Positions 33,865-42,596 are shown, numbered from the stretch's first letter. The stretch: DNA of 64,000 bases from Mycolicibacterium cosmeticum (GCF_000613185.1 NZ_CCBB010000001.1:1612001-1676000); one strand, 5' to 3'. Notes: generated by a model not told the origin, from the sequence alone. A program made the numbers and translations.

Positions 33865-34950
33865 ATGGGTGACGCAGCACTGACAACCGACCTTGGCCAC
33901 GTCCTGGTGACCGGAGGCTCCGGATTCGTCGGCGCCAACCTGGTCACCACGCTGCTGGAACGCGGCCACCAGGTGCGCTCCTTCGACCGGGTCCCGTCTC
34001 CCCTGCCGGATCACCCGAAGCTGCAGACCGTCGTCGGAGACATCACCGACACCGCCGACGTCGCCAAGGCCGTCGACGGGATCGACACCGTCTTCCACAC
34101 CGCGGCGATCATCGACCTGATGGGCGGGGCGTCGGTCACCGAGGAGTACCGCAAGCGCAGCTTCTCGGTGAACGTCGAGGGCACCAAGAACCTGGTGCGC
34201 GCCGGCCAGGCGGCCGGCGTACAGCGCTTTGTCTACACCGCGTCCAACAGCGTGGTGATGGGCGGCCAGGACATCGCCGACGGTGACGAAACCCTGCCGT
34301 ACACCAACCGGTTCAACGACCTCTACACCGAAACCAAGGTGGTGGCCGAGAAGTTCGTGCTGACCGAAAACGGCGAGCGGGGCATGCTCACCTGCTCCAT
34401 CCGGCCCAGCGGCATCTGGGGCCGCGGCGATCAGACGATGTTCCGCAAGGTGTTCGAGAACGTGCTCGCCGGACACGTCAAGGTGCTGGTCGGCAGCAAG
34501 GACATCAAGCTGGACAACTCATACGTGCACAACCTGATTCACGGTTTCATCCTGGCCGCCCAGCACCTGGTGCCCGGCGGCAGCGCACCCGGCCAGGCGT
34601 ACTTCATCAACGACGCCGAGCCCGTCAACATGTTCGAGTTCGCCCGCCCGGTGCTCGCCGCATGCGACCGTCCGCTGCCCACCTTCCGGGTGTCCGGCCG
34701 GCTGGTGCACAAGGCGATGATGGCCTGGCAGTGGCTGCACTTCAAGTTCGGGATTCCCGAGCCGTTGATCGAACCCCTTGCGGTGGAACGGCTTTACCTG
34801 AACAACTACTTCTCGGTGGCCAAGGCCGAGCGCGATCTGGGGTACCGGCCGCTGTTCACCACCGAACAGGCCATGGCCGAATGCCTGCCGTACTACACAG
34901 ACCTGTTCCACCAGATGGCGAGCAAGACCGGCCAACCCGCCGGCGTGTGA
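33865..34950 (+). CDS. 3beta-hydroxysteroid dehydrogenase/isomerase family protein
   Basis: A 361-residue extended SDR. It has the NAD-binding VTGGSGFVGANLV, the Ser/Thr of YTASNSVVMGG and the catalytic LYTETK (YxxxK). The C-terminal part fits the 3beta-HSD group, and the position after xseB matches Rv1106c, the mycobacterial enzyme that converts cholesterol to cholestenone. The KstR operator directly upstream supports a sterol role. Confidence 0.9.
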   Translation: MGDAALTTDLGHVLVTGGSGFVGANLVTTLLERGHQVRSFDRVPSPLPDHPKLQTVVGDITDTADVAKAVDGIDTVFHTAAIIDLMGGASVTEEYRKRSFSVNVEGTKNLVRAGQAAGVQRFVYTASNSVVMGGQDIADGDETLPYTNRFNDLYTETKVVAEKFVLTENGERGMLTCSIRPSGIWGRGDQTMFRKVFENVLAGHVKVLVGSKDIKLDNSYVHNLIHGFILAAQHLVPGGSAPGQAYFINDAEPVNMFEFARPVLAACDRPLPTFRVSGRLVHKAMMAWQWLHFKFGIPEPLIEPLAVERLYLNNYFSVAKAERDLGYRPLFTTEQAMAECLPYYTDLFHQMASKTGQPAGV

Positions 34951-34977
34951 CTGCCGGCCCGCCGGCGGTGTGACCGT

Positions 34978-35253
34978 TCAGCGGTACAGGTAGGCCGGCT
35001 GCCGCGTCGACTGCTCGATCCGTGCCGAGGCCTCCACGAGCAGGTCGGTGCCCAGGGCGATGAGCGCCCGGGCCGCGGCGATCTCCTCACCGATCATCGG
35101 CAGGTTGGGGTCCATCGGATTGCGGTAGGCGTCACCGGTGGTGGCGAAATCGTCGCCGCGTAGCCGGGCCCGCGCCGAGGCGTGCGTATGGATGTCGTCC
35201 TCGACGAACTCGATGTCGACATGCCACTTGTTGGTCAGATCTTGGTCGTACAT
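34978..35253 (-). CDS. DUF1876 protein (Rv2632c/Rv1738 family)
   Basis: A 91-residue protein. The conserved pattern HVDIEFVEDDIHTHASARAR...GDAYRNPMDPNLPMIGEE and the final IEQSTRQPAYLYR fit the family of Rv2632c and the dormancy protein Rv1738, which resemble ribosome-hibernation factors. ATG 35253 has AAGGTGAT upstream. I see no clear DosR box ahead of it. It lies downstream of a DUF5994 gene on the same strand. Confidence 0.85.
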   Translation of the reverse strand: MYDQDLTNKWHVDIEFVEDDIHTHASARARLRGDDFATTGDAYRNPMDPNLPMIGEEIAAARALIALGTDLLVEASARIEQSTRQPAYLYR

Positions 35254-35330
35254 TTCGATCACCTTCCACCTCCAGCGTGCGCCGTGCGGCGCGCAGAATC
35301 CAGTGGCAGTCGGGCTCAGAAGATGGACGA

Positions 35331-35357
35331 GGCCGGCGGTGCTGTAGCACCCCGGCC
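35331..35357 (-). terminator. Hairpin between the DUF5994 and DUF1876 genes
   Basis: Arms GGCCGG(C)GGTGCT and AGCACCCCGGCC pair with a single bulged C around a GT loop. It may end the DUF5994 transcript, or form part of the 5' leader of the DUF1876 gene. Confidence 0.5.
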
Positions 35358-35441
35358 TCTGGTTTCTCGCTCGGCGTCTACAGTGCCGGGGAAACTTGAG
35401 GTCCAGGATACGGCACCCGCGGAGCACCGACCAAACCGTTG

Positions 35442-35870
35442 CTAACGCGCGCGGCCCCGACCACTCAGGATCGCCCGCAGCATCGGCACGCTCAGCGGGT
35501 TGGCCGCGGCCGCGACGGCGGTCAGCACCCGGTACGCATCGAGCTGGGTGGCGCCGGGCGGCACGATGTACAGCAACGAATGCCGGTTGTGCGTGCCCAT
35601 CAGGTAGATGGTGTCGCGGGCGATCATGGAGTACGCGTCGATGGCCACCGTGCTGGATCCGCGCACGACGCGCGCCGGTGCACTGTCCCACTGGGCAGGG
35701 TCGTACAGCACCCGCCGCACCGGGCCGATCCGCAGCCCGAGGACAGCCACCAGATCGGCAAGTCCGGTACCCAGCTGGCGGTCGGGTGGCCACCATGCGC
35801 CGGCGACGGTGCCTTGCAGGCCCGGGCAGTTCGACAAAGCCAGTCGGGTGGTGAACGCGTCATCGACCAT
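35442..35870 (-). CDS. DUF5994 family protein
   Basis: A 142-residue protein. The GAWWPPDRQLGTGLADLVAVL, RRVLYDPAQWDSAPAR and LLYIVPPGATQ patterns fit DUF5994, a group common in mycobacteria and found beside stress genes. The start ATG 35870 has no strong ribosome-binding site. The function is unknown. Confidence 0.7.
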   Translation of the reverse strand: MVDDAFTTRLALSNCPGLQGTVAGAWWPPDRQLGTGLADLVAVLGLRIGPVRRVLYDPAQWDSAPARVVRGSSTVAIDAYSMIARDTIYLMGTHNRHSLLYIVPPGATQLDAYRVLTAVAAAANPLSVPMLRAILSGRGRAR

Positions 35871-35979
35871 CGACGATCTTCCCGTCTACGGGTAATCCGC
35901 AGATGGTGTCCGACGACCGGCACTCGACAAACCTACGATGCCGCCAGCCTAGCAAACTCACAGGGTGTCGCGTAAGACC

Positions 35980-36126
35980 GTGTCACCAAACAACATTCAT
36001 CGATCGGCCGCTGAGAAGCGGTGTCGGAAGCTGACAGAAGCGCCGATCACGCGAGGCAAGGCCCATACCGCCGACAGGAGTGACCGGGCTATCGAGAAAC
36101 TCGACGAGTTTCTCGCGAAGGACTGA
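35980..36126 (+). CDS. Possible 48-residue protein upstream of the sulfatase
   Basis: A reading frame from GTG 35980 encodes SPNNIHRSAAEKRCRKLTEA... and ends in a helix-like DRAIEKLDEFLAKD. The rest of the 346-base gap between the DUF5994 gene and the sulfatase has no other frame of interest. Its 3' end contains a perfect palindrome, so the frame could be accidental. Weak support only. Confidence 0.25.
   Translation: MSPNNIHRSAAEKRCRKLTEAPITRGKAHTADRSDRAIEKLDEFLAKD
36093..36115. repeat. Perfect palindrome CGAGAAACTC/GAGTTTCTCG
   Basis: 10-bp arms separated by GAC, about 100 bp before the sulfatase start. Could be an operator for a dimeric regulator or part of a decayed terminator. Confidence 0.6.
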
Positions 36127-36142
36127 AAGACGCGGGAACGCA

Positions 36143-36185
36143 GCGGTTCCGCACCGGAACGTCTAGCGTTTCGGTGCGGAACCGC
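36143..36185. repeat. Long inverted repeat directly upstream of the sulfatase gene
   Basis: 18-nt arms (36143-36160, 36168-36185) with one mismatch around a 7-nt spacer, ending 31 bp before the sulfatase ATG. As RNA it would form a very stable hairpin. Possible roles are operator, attenuator, or terminator for whatever lies upstream. Confidence 0.6.
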
Positions 36186-36216
36186 ACGCATCCCTCCCAG
36201 GAAAGGCTGAGCACCC

Positions 36217-37770
36217 ATGCCTGACGGAAAACCGAACATCCTCGTCATCTGGGGTGATGACATCGGCATCTCCAATCTCAGCTGCTACAGCCGGGGCATG
36301 ATGGGCTACTTCACGCCCAATATCGACCGGATCGCCGACGAGGGAATGCTGTTCACCGATTCCTACGGCGAACAAAGCTGCACCGCCGGCCGGTCGTCAT
36401 TCATCACCGGGCAGAGCGTCTATCGCACCGGGATGAGCAAGGTCGGCATGCCCGGGGTGGACGTCGGCCTGCAGGCCGGCGACCCCACGATCGCCGAGCT
36501 GCTCAAGCCGCTGGGGTACGCCACCGGTCAGTTCGGCAAGAACCACCTTGGCGACCTGAACAAGTATCTGCCGACCGCGCACGGCTTCGACGAGTTCTTC
36601 GGCAACCTCTACCACCTCAACGCCGAGGAAGAACCCGAGCACGAGGACTACCCCACCGAAGAGGAAGCACCGCTGCTGCGCAAGGCCCTGCTGCCGCGCG
36701 GTGTCATCCACTCGTGGGCCACCGAGGAAGACAGCGGCGAGGTCGACGAGCGGTACGGACCCGTGGGCAAGCAGCGCATCGAGGACACCGGCCCGCTGAC
36801 GAAGCTGCGCATGGAGACGATCGACGACGAGACCACCGAGGCCTGTGCCGACTTCATCCGCCGGCAGCACGCCGAGCAGACCCCGTTCTTCGTGTGGATG
36901 AACATGACGCACATGCACTTCCGGACGCACACCAAACCGGAGAGCCGCGGCCAGGCCGGCCGCTGGCAGTCGCCGTACCACGACACGATGATCGACCACG
37001 ACCGCAACGTCGGCACCCTGCTCGACCTGGTCGACGAGCTCGGGATCACCGAGGACACCATCGTCATCTACTCCACCGACAACGGTCCGCACGCCAACAG
37101 CTGGCCCGACGGCGCCACCACCCCGTTCCGCAGCGAGAAGGCCACCAACTGGGAGGGTGCGTTCCGCATCCCGGAGATGATCCGCTGGCCCGGAAAGATC
37201 AAGCCGCGCAGCGTGTCCAACGAGATCATCCAGCACCACGACTGGCTGCCGACGTTCCTGGCCGCCGCGGGCGATCCCGACATCGTCGAGAAACTCAAGA
37301 GCGGCCACAAGGCGGGAGCCGACGGGCAGACCGAGTACAAGGTGCACATCGACGGGTACAACCTGCTCCCCTATCTGACCGGGGAGGTGGACGAGAGCCC
37401 GCGGCGCGGGATGATCTACTTCTCCGACGACGGTGATGTGCTCGGCATCCGATTCGACAACTGGAAGATCGTCTTCATGGAGCAGCGCTGCCAGGGCACG
37501 CTGCAGGTGTGGTTCGAACCGTTCACCAAGCTGCGCGCACCCAAGCTGTTCAACCTGCGCACGGATCCCTTCGAGAACGCCGACATCACCTCGAACACCT
37601 ACTGGGACTGGCTGATCGACCGGCTGTATCTGATGTTCTACGGATCCGCACTGGTCAACCGGTTCCTGGAGACGTTCAAGGAATTCCCGCCCCGGCAGGA
37701 ACCGGCATCGTTCACCATCAACCATGCGGTCGAGGAACTGGAGAAGTTCCTCGCCACCCGCGGCGGATGA
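36217..37770 (+). CDS. Arylsulfatase-type sulfatase
   Basis: A 517-residue sulfatase of the alkaline-phosphatase fold. PNILVIWGDDIG carries the metal-binding Asp pair. SCTAGRSSFITG contains the C-x-A-x-R type formylglycine signature (Cys to be converted). GKNHLGD and YSTDNGPHANSWPDG fit the other metal and sulfate contacts. No signal peptide is present, so it is probably cytoplasmic. AGGAAAG lies upstream of the ATG. It overlaps the HAD gene by 4 bp, and the third gene of the operon encodes the enzyme that makes its formylglycine. The substrate is unknown. Confidence 0.92.
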   Translation: MPDGKPNILVIWGDDIGISNLSCYSRGMMGYFTPNIDRIADEGMLFTDSYGEQSCTAGRSSFITGQSVYRTGMSKVGMPGVDVGLQAGDPTIAELLKPLGYATGQFGKNHLGDLNKYLPTAHGFDEFFGNLYHLNAEEEPEHEDYPTEEEAPLLRKALLPRGVIHSWATEEDSGEVDERYGPVGKQRIEDTGPLTKLRMETIDDETTEACADFIRRQHAEQTPFFVWMNMTHMHFRTHTKPESRGQAGRWQSPYHDTMIDHDRNVGTLLDLVDELGITEDTIVIYSTDNGPHANSWPDGATTPFRSEKATNWEGAFRIPEMIRWPGKIKPRSVSNEIIQHHDWLPTFLAAAGDPDIVEKLKSGHKAGADGQTEYKVHIDGYNLLPYLTGEVDESPRRGMIYFSDDGDVLGIRFDNWKIVFMEQRCQGTLQVWFEPFTKLRAPKLFNLRTDPFENADITSNTYWDWLIDRLYLMFYGSALVNRFLETFKEFPPRQEPASFTINHAVEELEKFLATRGG

Positions 37771-38648
37771 GCCTTCCCTCCTGGACCGACGGACCCACGA
37801 AGTCGGCGATCGTCGACTTCGTGGGCCGGACGGTCGACCACATCCCACCCGAGGAGCGGGTGGCCGTGTTCGACAACGACGGCACGCTGTGGTGCGAGAA
37901 GCCGGCCTACATCCAGCTCGATTTCCTGGTGCGCTGGATGGCCGCGCAGGTGGCCGCCGACCCGGCCCTGGCGCAGCGCCAGCCGTACACCGCGGCGGCC
38001 GCCGGTGACCTGGCCTGGTTCGGTGATGCCGTCACCAAGCATTACAACGGTGACGACAGTGACCTCAAAGTGCTTGCGGTCGGCATCCTTTCGGCCAACA
38101 CGGCACTGACCACCGAGGAGCACGCCGCCCGGGTGAGCGCGTTCTTCGCCGAGGCCAGCCACCCCACCCTGGGCCGGCCCTACACCAGCTGCGGGTACCA
38201 GCCGATGGTGGAGTTGCTGCGCTACCTGGAGGACAACGGGTTCACCTGCTACATCGTGTCCGGTGGCGGCCGGGATTTCATGCGGCCGATCACCGAGGCC
38301 ATGTACGGCATCCCACCGGAGCGTGTGGTGGGCAGTTCGGTGGGGCTCGAGTTCCGCGACGGGAACCTCGTCACCACCGCACAACCGGAGTTCCTCAACG
38401 ACGGGCCGGTCAAACCCGCCCGGATCTGGGGCCGGGTGGGCCGAAGGCCCATCTTCGCCGCCGGGAACTCCAACGGTGACATCGAAATGCTGCAGTACAC
38501 CAACGGCTTTCGCCTGCTGGTCGCACACGACGACGCCGACCGGGAATTCCACTACACCGCCGGCGCCGAGAAGGCCCTCGGCCTGGCGGCGGCCGACGGC
38601 TGGACCGTCGCCAGCATCAAACACGACTGGACCCATGTCTTCCCCTGA
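37767..38648 (+). CDS. HAD-superfamily phosphatase
   Basis: A 293-residue HAD hydrolase of the SerB-like class: FDNDGTLW (nucleophile Asp and DxDGT), VSGGGRDFM (motif II) and GNSNGDIEM (motif IV, GNSxxD). A four-helix cap lies between about residues 45 and 140. Its ATG overlaps the sulfatase stop, and its end overlaps the next gene by 14 bp, so the three genes form one operon. It may dephosphorylate a product related to the sulfatase substrate. Confidence 0.88.
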   Translation: MSLPSWTDGPTKSAIVDFVGRTVDHIPPEERVAVFDNDGTLWCEKPAYIQLDFLVRWMAAQVAADPALAQRQPYTAAAAGDLAWFGDAVTKHYNGDDSDLKVLAVGILSANTALTTEEHAARVSAFFAEASHPTLGRPYTSCGYQPMVELLRYLEDNGFTCYIVSGGGRDFMRPITEAMYGIPPERVVGSSVGLEFRDGNLVTTAQPEFLNDGPVKPARIWGRVGRRPIFAAGNSNGDIEMLQYTNGFRLLVAHDDADREFHYTAGAEKALGLAAADGWTVASIKHDWTHVFP

Positions 38649-39579
38649 TTCGCCCAGATGCACAAACGGGCCGGAAAGTGCAAGTGATTCCGGCCGGAAC
38701 GTCGATCTCGGCGAGGACATGGTGTGGATTCCGCCGCAGACGGCGCTGCTGGGCTCCGATGGCTTCGAACGCGAGGAAGGCCCGGCCCGCGAGGTCGAGA
38801 CGACCGGGTTCTGGATCCAGCGCCACCAGGTGACCAACGCGCAGTACGCCGAATTCGTCGCCGACACCGGCTATGTCACGGTGGCCGAGCGCCCGGTGAA
38901 TCCCGCCGACTTCCCCGGTGCCCCGCCGGAGAACCTGGTGCCGGGGTCCATGGTGTTCCGGCGCACGCCCGGTCCGGTGGACCTGCGCCACCTGTCCCAG
39001 TGGTGGGTGTGGACCCCCGGGGCGTGCTGGGACCATCCGCGCGGCCCGCGGTCCTCGTTCGCAGGCCGCGAGCGGCATCCGGTGGTGCACATCGCCTTCG
39101 AGGACGCCCAGGCCTACGCGGACTGGGCGGGGCTGGCGTTGCCCACCGAGGCGCAGTGGGAGACCGCGGCCCGGGGCGGCCTGCGCGCGGCCACCTACAC
39201 CTGGGGCGACGAACCGGAGCGCCCCGGTCAACGACTGGCCAACTATTGGCACGGCGAGTTCCCCTATCTCCCCGAGACCGGTTATGGCACAACGCAACCG
39301 GTCGGAAGTTTCGCGCCCAACGGCTACGGCCTGTTCGACATGGCCGGTAACGTCTGGGAGTGGACCACCGACTGGTACGGGCCCGACCGCGACAGCACAC
39401 CGTGCTGCGCAACCGACAGCCGCGACCCCCGGTTCGGCATCCCCCGCAAGGTGATCAAGGGCGGCTCGTTCCTGTGCGCGGACAGCTATTGCATGCGCTA
39501 CCGCCCGGCCGCCCGCCGCCCGCAACAGGTCGACACCGGCATGAGCCATATCGGGTTCCGCTGCGTCAGAAACCCTTAA
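38635..39579 (+). CDS. Formylglycine-generating enzyme (sulfatase-modifying factor)
   Basis: A 314-residue FGE/SUMF1 enzyme. It starts the domain with MVWIPPQTALLGSDGFE, has HPVVHIAFEDAQAYADWAG, LPTEAQWETAARGG, NVWEWTTDWY and the active-site pair in GGSFLCADSYCMRYRPA (C-x4-C). It oxidises the sulfatase Cys to formylglycine using copper and oxygen. The ATG at 38635 lies within the end of the HAD gene. Its TAA overlaps the stop of the convergent TetR gene. Confidence 0.93.
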   Translation: MSSPDSPRCTNGPESASDSGRNVDLGEDMVWIPPQTALLGSDGFEREEGPAREVETTGFWIQRHQVTNAQYAEFVADTGYVTVAERPVNPADFPGAPPENLVPGSMVFRRTPGPVDLRHLSQWWVWTPGACWDHPRGPRSSFAGRERHPVVHIAFEDAQAYADWAGLALPTEAQWETAARGGLRAATYTWGDEPERPGQRLANYWHGEFPYLPETGYGTTQPVGSFAPNGYGLFDMAGNVWEWTTDWYGPDRDSTPCCATDSRDPRFGIPRKVIKGGSFLCADSYCMRYRPAARRPQQVDTGMSHIGFRCVRNP

Positions 39580-40139
39580 CCGAAGCCCGGCGCCACGAAC
39601 CGCTGCAGCAGGCGCGCCTCCACGTCGGCGCCGGGTGCCGGCCAGAACAACAACGCCAGCACCACCCGCACGATCCACTGCGCGGCCTCCGGATCGTCGT
39701 CGGCCACACCGGCGAATTCGGTGGCGTACGCCATCACCGCGTCCGACGAGGTGAGTGACCGCGCCCCGGGCGCCCCCACCACGGTGGCGGCCAGCGGATC
39801 GGCCCGAATCTCGCGCAGCGCCACCGCAATCGCGGTCAGCACCCGGTCGGTGCCGGTGCGCTCGTGCACCGCGGCGCGCACCGTCTCGACGATCCGGGCC
39901 GCCGACCTGGCCAGCACGGCGTCGCGGATCTGCGCCTTGGTGCCGGCGTGCCGGTACACGGTGGCGCGCGAACAGTGCACGGCGGCGGCCAGTGCGTCGA
40001 TATCGATATCGCCGAAGCCGCCGCGCCCCATCATGTCGGCGGCCGCGGCATAGATGCGTTCGGCGGCCGCCTCCCGGCGGTCACCACCCAGCAGCCAATC
40101 CGCACGGCCCGGCGACATGCAACCATGTTTATCGCACAT
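39576..40139 (-). CDS. TetR-family transcriptional regulator
   Basis: A 187-residue TetR protein. The N-terminal HTH is in IDALAAAVHCSRATVYRHAGTKAQI, followed by a helical ligand domain. A second ATG at 40118 could be the start. It is divergent from the P450 gene, with 72 bp between the two, and is the likely regulator of that gene and perhaps of the dehydrogenases beyond it. Confidence 0.85.
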   Translation of the reverse strand: MCDKHGCMSPGRADWLLGGDRREAAAERIYAAAADMMGRGGFGDIDIDALAAAVHCSRATVYRHAGTKAQIRDAVLARSAARIVETVRAAVHERTGTDRVLTAIAVALREIRADPLAATVVGAPGARSLTSSDAVMAYATEFAGVADDDPEAAQWIVRVVLALLFWPAPGADVEARLLQRFVAPGFG

Positions 40140-40211
40140 TGAGACAAAAGCACAACATCATCTCACCGAATCGGCACGTCACGTCGCCACCGTGAGACGC
40201 CGCCATCGACG

Positions 40212-41489
40212 GTGCCGGCGCCCCCCGTATCAACTTTCCCCGATCCCGTTGACGAGGACACCTCCGCGCCCGAGTCTGGGAAAGTGATTGCGCCTCAAGA
40301 CTTCTTCGCACCCGACGCGCTCGACGACCCGTACCCGCTGTACGACATGCTGCGGGACCGACCGGTGCAGCAGGTCGGCGACAGCGACTTCTTCGTGGTC
40401 TCGACGTGGGATGCGGTCAGCGAGGCCACCAACCGCCCCGACGATTTCTCGTCCAACCTCACCGCCACCATGGTGTACCGGCCCGACGGCAGCGTCACCC
40501 CGTTCGGCATGGACGGTCTCGGCGGGCCGTCCCACGTGCTGGCCACCGCCGACGAACCGCGGCACGCCGCGCATCGCAAACCGGTGCTGCTCAAACTCGC
40601 CGCCAAGCGGCTGTTCGCGCTGGAACCGGTGATCACGGCCATCTTCGACGACCTGTGGACCGACGCCGACCAGGACTGGATGGCCGCGGTGGCCAACCGG
40701 CTGCCGATGACGGTGGTGGCCGAACTGCTCGGCCTGCCCCGGGCCGATGTCGACGACCTGATCCGGCGCGCCTACGCCAGCACCCAGCTGCTGGACGGAC
40801 CGCTGGCCGACGAGGACCTGGCCGCCTCGGCGGTGGCGGCGATGCAACTCGGCGCCTACCTGATCGACAAGTTCACCGCGGCGGCGGCCACACCGGGTGA
40901 CGACCTGATGGATCAACTCGCGATCACCTGTGCCGCAGGCGAACTGGACTCCACCAACGCCGGGATGATCCTGATCCAACTGGTCGCGGCGGGCGCGGAG
41001 TCGACGGCCTCGTTGCTGGGCAGCGCGGTGTGGGTGCTCGGTTCCCGCCCGGCGGTGCAACGGCAGGTGCGCGCGGACCCGGCGCTGCTGCCGGTGTTCA
41101 TCGAGGAGGTGTTGCGCTACGAGTCGCCGTTCCGCGGCCACTACCGGCATGTCACCACCGACACCACGCTGGCCGGCACCGACCTGCCCGCCGGTGCGCA
41201 CCTGTTGTTGCTGTGGGGCGCGGCCAACCGGGATCCGCTCCGGTTCGACGTCCCCGACGAATTCCGGCTCGACCGCCCCGATGCGCGCTCGCACCTGGCC
41301 TTCGGCAAGGGGCTGCACTTCTGTGTGGGCGCGGCGCTGGCCCGGCTGGAAGCACGGGTCGTGCTGCGCCGGCTCCTGGACCGCACCACCTGGCTGGAGG
41401 CACCGCAGCGGCCGGCCTGGCTGCGCAGCGTCCTGGTGCGCCGGCCCGCGCGACTCGAACTGCAAATGCGGTGCGCACCCGTTCGCTAG
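40212..41489 (+). CDS. Cytochrome P450
   Basis: A 425-residue P450. The I-helix shows AAGAESTAS (Ser in place of the usual Thr-preceding Thr position), the ExxR is EEVLRYE, and the heme loop is FGKGLHFCVGAALA with the Cys ligand. GTG 40212 is used; a GTG at 40284, nearer the conserved start IAPQDFFAPDALDDPYPLYD, is also possible. A ferredoxin and reductase are not encoded nearby. The next two genes are oxidoreductases, and a KstR operator lies right after the stop, so a steroid or lipid substrate is plausible. Confidence 0.9.
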   Translation: MPAPPVSTFPDPVDEDTSAPESGKVIAPQDFFAPDALDDPYPLYDMLRDRPVQQVGDSDFFVVSTWDAVSEATNRPDDFSSNLTATMVYRPDGSVTPFGMDGLGGPSHVLATADEPRHAAHRKPVLLKLAAKRLFALEPVITAIFDDLWTDADQDWMAAVANRLPMTVVAELLGLPRADVDDLIRRAYASTQLLDGPLADEDLAASAVAAMQLGAYLIDKFTAAAATPGDDLMDQLAITCAAGELDSTNAGMILIQLVAAGAESTASLLGSAVWVLGSRPAVQRQVRADPALLPVFIEEVLRYESPFRGHYRHVTTDTTLAGTDLPAGAHLLLLWGAANRDPLRFDVPDEFRLDRPDARSHLAFGKGLHFCVGAALARLEARVVLRRLLDRTTWLEAPQRPAWLRSVLVRRPARLELQMRCAPVR

Positions 41490-41492
41490 GGT

Positions 41493-41506
41493 TGGAACAC
41501 GTTCTA
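41493..41506. promoter_or_regulatory. KstR operator between the P450 and dehydrogenase genes
   Basis: TGGAACACGTTCTA matches TNNAACNNGTTNNA at all fixed positions and is nearly palindromic. It lies 20 bp before the ATG of the NAD-dependent epimerase/dehydratase gene. Confidence 0.8.
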
Positions 41507-41525
41507 ATCCCCCGACGGAGGGTCC

Positions 41526-42596
41526 ATGACCGACACCGTGCTGGTAACCGGCGCCTTCGGGCTGGTCGGGTCGGCCACCGTGCACCGGCTGACCGCAGAC
41601 GGCCGCCGGGTGGTGGCCACCGATCTCGGTACCCCCGCCAACCGCAAGGCGGCGGCCGCGCTCCCCGTCGGTGTGACGGTGCGCTGGGCCGATCTCACCG
41701 ACCCGGCCGCCGTCGGCGCGCTGGTGGCCGAGACGGAGCCGTCGGCCATCGTCCACCTGGCCGCGGTCATCCCGCCGTTCATCTACCAGCGCCGCGGCCT
41801 GGCCGAGAAGGTCAACGTCGGCGCCACCGGCACCCTGCTGGCCGCGGCCGAAAAGCTTTCCACCCCACCGCGATTCGTCCTGGCTTCGAGCATCGCGGTG
41901 TACGGCTCGCGCAATCCGCACACCCAGACCGGGCTGCTCACCTCGGACACCCCGGTCAATCCGGCCGACATCTACGGCGACCACAAGGTCAAGGCCGAGG
42001 CGCTGGTGCGGTCGTCCGCACTGGACTGGGTGATCCTGCGGCTCGGCGGTGTCCTGACCGCCAACCCCGGTTCCTACGTGAACATCGACAACTTCTACTT
42101 CGAGGGCATGCTGCCCACCGACGGCCGGCTGCAGACCGTCGACGTGCGCGATGTCGCCTCCGCGTTCGCCGCCGCCACCACCGCCGACGCCGTTGGGGAA
42201 ACCCTGCTGATCGGCGGCGACGACGGCACCCACCGACTGCTGCAGGGTGAGGTGGCCCCGGCGATGGCCGCCGCCCTGGGCCTGGTCGGCGGACTGCCCA
42301 CCGGACTCAAGGGCGACCCGGACAACGACGACGGCTGGTTCGCCACCGATTGGATGGACACCACCCGGGCGCAGGAAGTGCTTGGTTTCCAACATCATTC
42401 CTGGCCCCAGATGCTCATCGAGACCGCCGAGAACGCCGGTATCAAACGTCCGCTGCTGCGCTTGATCGCCCCGCTGGCCCGGCAGATCCTGCAGCGCCGC
42501 ACGGCGTATCACGGCACCGGCCGCCGGTACGCCGACCCGTGGGAGGCGATCAAGGCCACGTGGGGCGATCCACGCCCGGACGGGAGCACGACATGA
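41526..42596 (+). CDS. NAD-dependent epimerase/dehydratase (extended SDR)
   Basis: A 356-residue extended SDR with VTGAFGLVGSATV (NAD binding), SSIAVYGSRN, and IYGDHKVKAEALV (catalytic YxxxK). GGAGGG precedes the ATG by 5 nt. Its stop overlaps the start of the next gene (ATGA). The KstR operator in front of it puts the gene pair under sterol control; a hydroxysteroid or side-chain intermediate is a reasonable guess for the substrate. Confidence 0.87.
   Translation: MTDTVLVTGAFGLVGSATVHRLTADGRRVVATDLGTPANRKAAAALPVGVTVRWADLTDPAAVGALVAETEPSAIVHLAAVIPPFIYQRRGLAEKVNVGATGTLLAAAEKLSTPPRFVLASSIAVYGSRNPHTQTGLLTSDTPVNPADIYGDHKVKAEALVRSSALDWVILRLGGVLTANPGSYVNIDNFYFEGMLPTDGRLQTVDVRDVASAFAAATTADAVGETLLIGGDDGTHRLLQGEVAPAMAAALGLVGGLPTGLKGDPDNDDGWFATDWMDTTRAQEVLGFQHHSWPQMLIETAENAGIKRPLLRLIAPLARQILQRRTAYHGTGRRYADPWEAIKATWGDPRPDGSTT

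Noticed and set aside
35254..35441. DosR box upstream of the DUF1876 gene
   Set aside because: No stretch matches the GGGACT-type palindrome well enough; only a GC-rich hairpin is seen.
40110..40140. AACCATGTT near the TetR start as a KstR site
   Set aside because: The spacing between AAC and GTT is three bases instead of two, and the flanks do not fit the consensus.
40230..42512. 760-codon minus-strand frame opposite the P450 and dehydrogenase genes
   Set aside because: Shadow of two genes with clear catalytic motifs on the plus strand.
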